A DNA stretch of 64,000 nt from JBGPQJ01 sp963829485 (lineage in GTDB: Bacteria > Chloroflexota > Anaerolineae > Anaerolineales > Villigracilaceae): the NCBI GenBank assembly GCA_963829485.1, contig CAWHIK010000004.1:124001-188000 (forward strand). The letters are read 5' to 3'. Below the pieces are notes generated by a model that saw nothing but the letters and a program-made list of their open reading frames with translations, did no database searches and was not told where the DNA came from. The translations under genes and the position numbers were made by a program. How positions within the stretch are numbered: position 1 is the first letter of the stretch; the number at the start of each line of letters is the position of its first letter. This document shows, in pieces, positions 57,932 through 64,000 of this stretch.

Positions 57932-60907
57932 TCAGTCTGTTCGAATGGCTTTCATTGCCTTCCACACTCGCTCCGGTGTAGCAGGGTTGATGTCGACATT
58001 GACGCCGATCGCATCGAAAATGGCATTGCCCACTGCAGGCGCGACGCCATCCATGGGTATTTCTGCAACGGCTTTAACCCCGAACGGATGGCTGGGCTCG
58101 AATGTTTCAACAAATATCGTCTCAAGGGCGGGAACTTCGTCCGCGCGGAAGATGTGATAGGTGTTGAAATCCCTCTCTCGCGCGTTTCCAGTGGAATCGT
58201 ACAGCATCTCTTCACAAACGGCATAACCGAGAGCTTGGATCATCCCACCTTCGATTTGACCGGATGCCGTGAGGGGATTGACGATGATGCCGGAATCCAC
58301 CGCCATCACCAGCTTGTCGACGGTGACCTGGCCGGTTTCTTTATCCACAGTGACCTCGGCAAATTGAGCAGCGAACGGAGGTGGTGACGACGGAGATACA
58401 TAGGATGCCACGCCCATGATCTGTTCCTGATTTTGCCGATGAAGTGAATCGAGAGCTATTTCGATCAATGGGATGCTGCGGCCGTCCGGCGCAATAGCGT
58501 TTTTATTCCGGAGCAATATCCCCTCAGAACTTTCAAGGTTCAGGAGACGGGCAGCGCGTTGTTTGATCTTATCTGCTGCGATTTCCGCAGCCTTCACCAC
58601 GGCAGTCCCCGAAATGTAAGTTGTAGAAGAGGCATACGCCCCTTTATCGAATGGAGTGAAATCCGTATCAGACGAGTAGGCGATGATGTCGTCCACGGGG
58701 ACGCCTAATACCTCAGCTGCCATTTGAGCAAGCACGGTATCGGATCCTGTGCCGAGGTCTGTTGCGCCAACCAGCAGATTGAACGAACCATCGTCGTTCA
58801 TCTTGATGGATGCGCCACCCATGTCGAGATAGGGAATCGCAGTTCCTTGCATGACCATGGCGACACCGATCCCTTTTCTTTTGTAAGGTTCTTTTACTGT
58901 TAAGCGATCATGCCAGTCAGCATTTCCGAATTTGTCGTCCCACCCTATGGCTGCCTTGCCTTGTTGCACACACTGTTCCAGCCCGACCGTGTGAATAATC
59001 TCCGGTCTGGGTTCTCGGCCTTCATTCCAAGCTGTGCTGAAAGGATGGTATTCACCTGGGTGGATGGCATTCTTAAGCCTGAATTCAAGCGGGTCGAATC
59101 CCATCGAGCGGGCAATTTTCTCCATGTGCCTTTCCACCGCCCAATATCCCTGCGGGACCCCGTAACCTCGGTAAGCTCCTGACGGCGGAGTGTTTGTGTA
59201 AACCACATCTGCATGAAACCGGATATTTGGAGATTTCCGATAGTTGCCATCGCCAACATATAGCGCCATGGATTTATGACCCGTATTCCCAGTGACGGTT
59301 AGCGCATGGCTGCCGTAGGCACCCGTGTCGGATAGCACTTTCATCTCGTTGGCGGTCAGTGTCCCATCGCGTTTCACGCCGGTTTTCATCCAGATTTTCA
59401 TGGGGTGACGCGAACGCGCCCCAATGAACTCTTCTTCACGCGAATATTCATAAATCACGGGACGCCTGGTTGCGATGGTCAGGTGGGCGGCAACGTCCTC
59501 GATCAGCATTTCCTGCTTGCCGCCAAAGCCGCCGCCGATGCGGGGCTTGATCACTCGAATTCGCTTGATGGGCAGCCGAAGGACGGGGGCTAGCATCCTT
59601 CGAACGTGGAATGGCACTTGCGTCGAAGTGCGGATCACCATGCGATCATCTTCGTCCCAGTAGGTGATGCACACATGCGGCTCGATATGCGCTTGTTGAA
59701 CCTTCGGGACTTCGTAGTAGCCCTCGATAACTTTATCCGCCTCCGCAAAGCCTTTTTCGACATCTCCAATATCGATGCGAATTTCCGCTCCGAGATTCCT
59801 GGCCGGATCGGAACCTGCAAAGTTCACATACTCGGATTCGTCATGGATGCGAGGAGCATCAGGATCCATGGACCGGGATGAATCCAGGATAGGAGTGAGC
59901 GCTTCGTATTCGACTTCGATCAGTCCGCACGCCTGCTCAGCGATCTCGGGAGTTTCTGCAGCAACGAACGCGACACGGTCGCCGACAAAACGGACCTTGT
60001 TATCCAGCGAGAACGAATCCAACGGACCGGGAATCGGATCCGACTGCCCTGCGGTGGAATAAACAACCCGGGGAAGGTCCTGCCAGGTCAGAACAGCAGC
60101 GACTCCTTCCAACGCTTTCGCTTTTGACGTGTTAATGGATTTGATTCGCGCGTGTGCATGAGGTGACCGCAAGACTTTGGCATGAAGCATCCCTGGCAAT
60201 TCAACGTCCGCCGCGAACGCCGGTTTTCCTTGGACCAATTTTATTGCGTCCACTTTTATCTCCGGTTTCCCCACCGTCTGGTAGGGAGTGGTTTCCGGGG
60301 CAAGGATGACCTTGGGCATGGCCTGAGTCTGCACCGAATAGGAATTTCCCTGGTCAAGGGGCTGCTGATGATGTTCTGACGGGGGATCGTAACGAATTGT
60401 GTCCGCCTGATCGAATTGATCCTCGCCTCTCATGACTGCAGCAGCCTTGAGAACAGCCTGAACGGGTTTGACATAGCCCGTACAGCGGCACAGGACCCCG
60501 GAGAGCGCTTCGCGTACTTCGGTCTCGTCCGGATTTGGATTCGCATCGAGTAGCGCCTTGGCGGCTAAAACCTGGGCAGGGGTACAATAACCGCATTGGA
60601 TGGCACCGTTCAGGATAAATGCCTGTTGAATTGGGTGGAGACCTCCGGATTTCCGCCAACCCTGTTCGGGATGTTCGCCGAGCGCCTCAATGGTGGCAAT
60701 CTTGTGCCCCTCCGCTTGCGTGGCGAGTAAAACGCCTGCGTTGACAGGGTGTCCGTCCAGCAGGATCGTGTCCGACCCACCAATACCTTGTTCATCGCCA
60801 AACTTTACGCCATGAAAACCAAGGCTGCGCAGGACCTTTAGCAACGATATGTCAGGAGCAACATCGATTGGGTATTCATTACCGTTGATCAATAAATTTA
60901 TCAGCAT
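57932..60907 (-). CDS. XdhD-like molybdopterin hydroxylase (Mo/Fe-S subunit)
   Basis: 991 residues joining a two-[2Fe-2S] domain to the Mo domain. The cluster of the all-alpha half is intact (Cys105/Cys108 in QCGYCTP and Cys140/Cys142 in LCRCTG). The plant-type ferredoxin half lost all four ligands: GVKFGDEQGIGGSDTILLDG with VNAG has Asp38, Gly43, Asp46 and Gly58 at those places. The Mo domain shows ELPGMLHAKVLRSPHAHARI, PRIGGGFGGKQEML, GAYRGYGVPQGYW and the catalytic Glu in VKAVAEIPMDGVAPAVGNAI. The layout matches E. coli XdhD, whose substrate is uncertain (purine-like). A FAD subunit is encoded 1.1 kb upstream. Confidence 0.9.
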   Translation of the reverse strand: MLINLLINGNEYPIDVAPDISLLKVLRSLGFHGVKFGDEQGIGGSDTILLDGHPVNAGVLLATQAEGHKIATIEALGEHPEQGWRKSGGLHPIQQAFILNGAIQCGYCTPAQVLAAKALLDANPNPDETEVREALSGVLCRCTGYVKPVQAVLKAAAVMRGEDQFDQADTIRYDPPSEHHQQPLDQGNSYSVQTQAMPKVILAPETTPYQTVGKPEIKVDAIKLVQGKPAFAADVELPGMLHAKVLRSPHAHARIKSINTSKAKALEGVAAVLTWQDLPRVVYSTAGQSDPIPGPLDSFSLDNKVRFVGDRVAFVAAETPEIAEQACGLIEVEYEALTPILDSSRSMDPDAPRIHDESEYVNFAGSDPARNLGAEIRIDIGDVEKGFAEADKVIEGYYEVPKVQQAHIEPHVCITYWDEDDRMVIRTSTQVPFHVRRMLAPVLRLPIKRIRVIKPRIGGGFGGKQEMLIEDVAAHLTIATRRPVIYEYSREEEFIGARSRHPMKIWMKTGVKRDGTLTANEMKVLSDTGAYGSHALTVTGNTGHKSMALYVGDGNYRKSPNIRFHADVVYTNTPPSGAYRGYGVPQGYWAVERHMEKIARSMGFDPLEFRLKNAIHPGEYHPFSTAWNEGREPRPEIIHTVGLEQCVQQGKAAIGWDDKFGNADWHDRLTVKEPYKRKGIGVAMVMQGTAIPYLDMGGASIKMNDDGSFNLLVGATDLGTGSDTVLAQMAAEVLGVPVDDIIAYSSDTDFTPFDKGAYASSTTYISGTAVVKAAEIAADKIKQRAARLLNLESSEGILLRNKNAIAPDGRSIPLIEIALDSLHRQNQEQIMGVASYVSPSSPPPFAAQFAEVTVDKETGQVTVDKLVMAVDSGIIVNPLTASGQIEGGMIQALGYAVCEEMLYDSTGNARERDFNTYHIFRADEVPALETIFVETFEPSHPFGVKAVAEIPMDGVAPAVGNAIFDAIGVNVDINPATPERVWKAMKAIRTD

Positions 60908-60931
60908 TTCAGCCTCACTGTCAGGTTCCAG

Positions 60932-61180
60932 CTACCATTCGTAATCATTTCGTATGCGTTCGCGCAGTTCATCGATCGGCTTTAAGTTCCCATCCTTGTC
61001 TTCGTAATGCCAGAAGTCCCAACCATTTGCCGGAGCGCTCGTTAATGCCTTTGCCATTCCATGAATGGATTCCGTTTTATCATTACATCGGATCTTTCCA
61101 TTGGCGAGTATGGTCGCCTTGGCCTTGCCTTTTTCGGACCAGATATTCTGTCCTGGGTTAAGATAACCGTACTCAAGCAA
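60932..61180 (-). CDS. CcrM-like methyltransferase, C-terminal (RAMA-type) domain
   Basis: 82 residues from a possible TTG; the in-frame open stretch begins right after the TGA of the upstream fragment (SHRIPFGLLLEYGYLNPGQNIW). KAKATILANGKIRC, TESIHGMAKALTSAPANGWDFWHYED and PIDELRERIRN match the C-terminal domain of CcrM-family adenine methyltransferases. Same frame as the catalytic part, separated by one TGA. Thus the complete protein was probably a single chain. Confidence 0.75.
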   Translation of the reverse strand: MLEYGYLNPGQNIWSEKGKAKATILANGKIRCNDKTESIHGMAKALTSAPANGWDFWHYEDKDGNLKPIDELRERIRNDYEW

Positions 61181-61207
61181 AAGACCAAAGGGGATGCGAT
61201 GACTCTT

Positions 61208-61930
61208 TCAACTCCCCTCAAGACACAACGATTCGTCGGGGGCGGAAGGAGTCTCGGTGATCCTTTTTTGAGCTGCTTTGATGTATTTCTTTTCCTGTTC
61301 GATGCCGATCCAGTTGCGACCAAGCATTTTTGCGATGGCTCCCGTCGTACCCGACCCGAAAAATGGATCGAGGATGATACCACCCGGATTTGTGCTGGTC
61401 AGCAAAATTCGATAAAGCAGCGCGGATGGTTTTTGTGTTGAGTGCAGCTTGGAACCGTTTACTTTGAGCCTCTCCTTGCTGCTGGTCGTCGGGAGTGTCC
61501 AATCGCTTCTCATCTGGAGGTCGTCATTGAGCGCCTTCGAATCGAAATGGTTGAAGATGTATCGTGCGCCTTTCTTCTTTTGAGCCCAAATTAACGTCTC
61601 GTGCGCATTGGCGAAACGGACTCCTCTGAAATTGGGCATGGGGTTGGTCTTTATCCAGATGATGTCATTCAGGATCCAATATCCCAGGTCCTGCATGATC
61701 GACCCAACTCGAAAGATATTGTGATAGCTGCCGATCGCCCAAAGCGTGCCGGTATCCTTTAACACCCGGTGACAGGCCGAAAGCCAAGCCCTGGAAAAAG
61801 CATCGTATTCCGAGAAACCGTTAAATTTATCCCACTTGTCTGATACCGCATCCACTTTCGATAGATTTGGCCGATAGAGATCACGCTGCAGCTGCAGATT
61901 GTACGGAGGGTCGGCAAACACAACATCCAC
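61208..61930 (-). CDS. CcrM-like beta-class DNA adenine methyltransferase, catalytic part (broken gene)
   Basis: About 240 residues: motif IV DVVFADPPYNLQLQ, then ANAHETLIWAQKKK, a target-recognition region, HSTQKPSALLYRIL and motif I LDPFFGSGTTGAIAKMLGR, the order of the beta class. The true N-terminus lies in another frame: from ATG 62009 LPLNQIIHGNCIDVL precedes SAFPPKSVDVV, and dropping one base around 61960 fuses them. At the other end an in-frame TGA (61208-61210) cuts off the RAMA-type domain. Two lesions in one gene make true inactivation possible. Known members methylate GANTC, but no target can be given here. Confidence 0.82.
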   Translation of the reverse strand: MDVVFADPPYNLQLQRDLYRPNLSKVDAVSDKWDKFNGFSEYDAFSRAWLSACHRVLKDTGTLWAIGSYHNIFRVGSIMQDLGYWILNDIIWIKTNPMPNFRGVRFANAHETLIWAQKKKGARYIFNHFDSKALNDDLQMRSDWTLPTTSSKERLKVNGSKLHSTQKPSALLYRILLTSTNPGGIILDPFFGSGTTGAIAKMLGRNWIGIEQEKKYIKAAQKRITETPSAPDESLCLEGS

Positions 61931-62030
61931 CGACTTGGGAGGAAAAGCTGACGAGGACGTCGATGCAGTTGCCGTGGATGATCTGGTTCAAAGGCAGGGA
62001 AGAGGTCATATGTGTAGGTGGGAGACTTTT

Positions 62031-62789
62031 TTAGCTAAGGCATCGTTCCGCAAGTATAGCGGCTGTGTCTGCCCTGTACCCGGCAGATGCCCATTCATCC
62101 TCGGCTTCGTGATAACCATTTCGCGCAGCGGATTTTATGTCATCGCTGGTCGTCCCATCGAGCGCAAGGATGGGAGTCTTGCCATAGCCACCGAGGGCAA
62201 GCCTGATCCTGCCGGATGTCCATCGGGCAACAGCGGTGCAGACAATAGGCAGGTCGAAAGGAGTCCGGGCAACGTATTCAAAAGTCAATTTAACATTAAG
62301 CGGAATTGATATTTGGGTGATCAGCAATCCAAATGAACGTTTTTCTCGGAGGGGCAGGAAGTTCCCCAGGGATGTTTCAGAGTCTCCCGGCTGAAAGATC
62401 AACTTGGCATCCAAGGCCAGCATCGCGGTGACAAATGCCGAACGACCTCCGCAGGAATTGAGTGAGCCGGCTACCGTTGCTGCGTTTCGATTATTTAGCG
62501 GTGATTCTACCTTTATGGCGCGTTGCAAGCTTTCAGGAGCGAGATCGCATTCCAGTAATTGCTGAAGGGTCACGCCAGCCCCAATCTCCAGAGAGTTTCC
62601 ACGTTTATGAATGCGATTCATCCCGAGGGCTTGCAAATCCACCAGCAATAAATCTGATTCGGCGGAATGCATTCGCCTAAAATCTGGCGTATTGACCCAT
62701 GTCCCACCCGCGAGGGGGACCGCATTCGGAGTTGAAAGCAAATTCAATGCTTCCTGAAGAGTCGTTGGTCGAGCATAATTTGTGTTCAT
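62031..62789 (-). CDS. FAD-binding subunit of a xanthine dehydrogenase-type enzyme
   Basis: 252 residues of the CO-dehydrogenase/XdhB-like flavoprotein fold. N-terminal FAD binding is seen in ARPTTLQEALNLL and AVPLAGGTWVN; the second part in LEIGAGVTLQQLLE, NRNAATVAGSLNSCGGRSAF and LALDAKLIFQPGD. The C-terminal part (IRLALGGYGKTPILAL) is shorter than in typical 280-290-residue members. It should form a complex with the XdhD-like subunit encoded 1.1 kb downstream, although a methyltransferase gene lies between them. A promoter with TATAAT precedes it. Confidence 0.85.
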   Translation of the reverse strand: MNTNYARPTTLQEALNLLSTPNAVPLAGGTWVNTPDFRRMHSAESDLLLVDLQALGMNRIHKRGNSLEIGAGVTLQQLLECDLAPESLQRAIKVESPLNNRNAATVAGSLNSCGGRSAFVTAMLALDAKLIFQPGDSETSLGNFLPLREKRSFGLLITQISIPLNVKLTFEYVARTPFDLPIVCTAVARWTSGRIRLALGGYGKTPILALDGTTSDDIKSAARNGYHEAEDEWASAGYRADTAAILAERCLS

Positions 62790-62843
62790 AAGCAGTCACC
62801 CAGTAAATCATGTGAACGGATTGGAAAGCGAAAACCTGAATCT

Positions 62844-62872
62844 ATTATACAAGACCTGCTATCCTGTGGCAG
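62844..62872 (-). promoter_or_regulatory. Promoter of the XDH-type operon
   Basis: Minus strand CTGCCA (62872-62867), 17-base spacer, perfect TATAAT (62849-62844), about 55 bases before the ATG of the FAD-subunit gene. It heads the minus-strand run from 62.8 to 53.7 kb. Confidence 0.6.
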
Positions 62873-62888
62873 AAAAGTAATAATCCAA

Positions 62889-63365
62889 TTAGTCCGGATA
62901 CACCTTCCAGCCCAACTCGGCGAGATTGGCACCATCAAGCATTTCGTTTGGGACATTGATGAGCAGCGTTGTCGCTTCAGCCAGGAGATTGCCTTCCATA
63001 TCGTAAATCCCTGCCCAGCCTTCTGCAGTTTTCCCCTTACTTTTGCCTGATTTTCCAATTATTTTCAGCTTTTGACCAATGGGCACATTCCTTCGATATT
63101 TCACTTCTAATTTACCAGTGAACATAAATCTCGGGGAAGATGGATCGCCCATTAGCGCCCGACCGCTGATCTCATCCAAAATTGTCGCGACGATCCCTCC
63201 GTGAAGTACGCCAGGATATCCCTGGAAGTGGTCCGGTGCGGTATAGGTGGTCTCAATTTCTCCGGGCGCAGTCTGGTAGATTTTTAATCGAAGTCCGACA
63301 GGATTCTCCACCCCGCAAATAAAGCACATTTTCGAGTTGGGCTGCTTTGCTTTTTGTTCAACCAT
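62889..63365 (-). CDS. PaaI-type hotdog thioesterase
   Basis: 158 residues. A short N-terminal segment with Cys (MCFICGVENPVGLRLKIY) is followed by a hotdog-fold thioesterase: HFQGYPGVLHGGIVATILDEISG, where the conserved HGG and Asp/Glu of the helix form the active site, and VKYRRNVPIGQKLKIIGK. It hydrolyses acyl-CoA thioesters of unknown chain type. NCxxCG at the start is frequent in this family in Chloroflexota and Deltaproteobacteria, without known role. It is 16 bases from the mutarotase gene upstream. Confidence 0.85.
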   Translation of the reverse strand: MVEQKAKQPNSKMCFICGVENPVGLRLKIYQTAPGEIETTYTAPDHFQGYPGVLHGGIVATILDEISGRALMGDPSSPRFMFTGKLEVKYRRNVPIGQKLKIIGKSGKSKGKTAEGWAGIYDMEGNLLAEATTLLINVPNEMLDGANLAELGWKVYPD

Positions 63366-63381
63366 GATTAAACTCCAGGAG

Positions 63382-64000
63382 CTAAGAAATTTTCTTGATC
63401 AGCCGCTGCGTTCCCTGCCAAAATTCGCCAGGGTTCAGTTTCACAGGATGTGTAACTATCGCCGACTCAATGCATACAAAGTTAAGGTAATCATCCGGAG
63501 CTAGATCGGGAATTGTCTTTGTTTTCTCTGGACCGGGATTCCAGACAACGGTATCGTTAAATCCTGCGGAAATAATATCAACTTGGGGGCATCCGGCAGA
63601 AAGGAGTATAACCCGATTAGGAGAGTTGATGAACACCCTGTCCACTTCACCCTCGAAGGATACTAATCCAACCTGTGTGAGGCGTCTGGAGACGGACGCT
63701 GTCTCATCCGTATAGTCCGTACCCTGAAGCCCGTCGATCTCGGCGGTGTGGATATCGTTAACCCATAAATACGTATGCAAAGCTGCCGTGAATTCTAGAT
63801 TGTGTTCATCTGTGTTTCTGATGGAGAAGGAAAGCTCGAGTTCCTCTTTTTTCAAAACAACAGAATATTCCGCCAGAAATTTGTGAGGCCATAACACTGA
63901 AGTATCCCTATTCTCTGTTAGTTTAAATTCAATTGAATTTACACCCTGCCTGGTAAGATTCCATGCCTCTGTCCGGGCAAATCCATGCTTGGGTAATGAC
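63382..64000 (-). CDS. D-hexose-6-phosphate mutarotase (YeaD-like), 5' end outside window
   Basis: The frame is open to the right edge and gives more than 205 residues. It shows the aldose-epimerase motif PKHGFARTEAW near the edge (in the last 100 bases), FTAALHTYLWVNDI with the catalytic His, GLQGTDYTD and VVWNPGPEKTKTIPDLAPDDYLNFVCIESA, where the catalytic Glu lies. These match the YeaD subgroup that interconverts anomers of glucose-6-phosphate. The start codon is beyond the window, so an internal GTG at 63897 must not be used as start. Confidence 0.88.
   Translation of the reverse strand, partial: SLPKHGFARTEAWNLTRQGVNSIEFKLTENRDTSVLWPHKFLAEYSVVLKKEELELSFSIRNTDEHNLEFTAALHTYLWVNDIHTAEIDGLQGTDYTDETASVSRRLTQVGLVSFEGEVDRVFINSPNRVILLSAGCPQVDIISAGFNDTVVWNPGPEKTKTIPDLAPDDYLNFVCIESAIVTHPVKLNPGEFWQGTQRLIKKIS

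Noticed and set aside
61208..61210. TGA as a selenocysteine codon in the CcrM-like gene
   Set aside because: The position lies in a linker, not an active site, no SECIS-like stem was evident right after it, and methyltransferases of this family have no Sec members known to me. A nonsense change or error is simpler.
1..64000. CRISPR arrays, insertion sequences, prophage or integrated elements
   Set aside because: No spaced direct-repeat array, transposase, integrase or phage structural gene was found; the single tRNA has no flanking integrase or duplicated 3' end.

Overview
The window is about 64 kb of gene-dense bacterial chromosome of middling GC content. Gene content and protein flavour (Pth with a GQRG motif, Mn-type CBS-pyrophosphatase, nucleotide cyclase/ATPase, XdhD-like molybdoenzyme, GT39 membrane mannosyltransferase-like proteins, Thr/Pro-rich lipoproteins, no outer-membrane genes) suggest a monoderm-like Chloroflexota, probably Anaerolineae. 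This placement is an inference from content, not from a marker-gene tree. No phage, IS element, CRISPR array or rRNA was seen; one tRNA (Leu-GAG) is present.

Layout. 1-8.3 kb (+): end of a membrane protein, pth, mfd, an ornithine-cyclodeaminase-family gene, a lipoprotein and uvrB, the last with a LexA-type box. 8.5-11.1 kb: a small secreted protein converging on a histidine phosphatase and a frameshifted rarA. 20.2-11.2 kb (-): a long tightly packed run of acyl-CoA dehydrogenase, GT39 protein, CoA-transferase A, alpha/beta hydrolase, CoA-transferase B, CPBP protease, 2-hydroxyacid dehydrogenase and EamA transporter. Divergently, 20.3-29.5 kb (+): gatC, gatA, an M55 aminopeptidase, a PotD-like binding protein, gatB, GT39, CPBP, GNAT, comEA-like and a methyltransferase. 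30.9-29.5 kb (-): a second acyl-CoA dehydrogenase, DUF2007 and YwiC-like.

38.4-31.9 kb (-) is the most distinctive part. An ArsR-type regulator (frameshifted and easily missed) heads an operon with an octaheme tetrathionate-reductase-family cytochrome, a heptaheme cytochrome fused to a cytochrome b membrane domain and carrying EF-hand-like loops, and two YeeE/YedE sulfur transporters, one ending in a rhodanese-like domain. Divergent to it is an XRE-cupin regulator, and just beyond lies a hexaheme lipoprotein on a collagen-like tether. Together they look like a quinol-linked extracytoplasmic respiratory module for a sulfur or nitrogen oxyanion.

46.3-40.5 kb (-): plsX, fabF, a NERD-domain protein and a DinG-type helicase. 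46.4-52.4 kb: tRNA-Leu, a polar amino acid ABC permease and binding protein, an SCP2 protein, a frameshifted aldehyde:ferredoxin oxidoreductase and nnr. 62.8-52.5 kb (-): a molybdoenzyme locus (FAD subunit, an interrupted CcrM-like DNA methyltransferase, XdhD-like Mo/Fe-S subunit, CBS-pyrophosphatase, cyclase-ATPase, XdhC) and an SPFH protein with a C-terminal HTH. The right edge has a thioesterase and a truncated hexose-6-phosphate mutarotase.

Quality note: at least eight conserved genes (rarA, a GT39 gene, the PotD-like gene, gatB, arsR, plsX, the AOR gene, the ccrM-like gene) carry lesions, almost all of them one-base frameshifts and often in short homopolymers. gatB and plsX are normally essential, so most of these are probably consensus errors rather than gene decay. 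The encoded functions should be read as if intact until checked.
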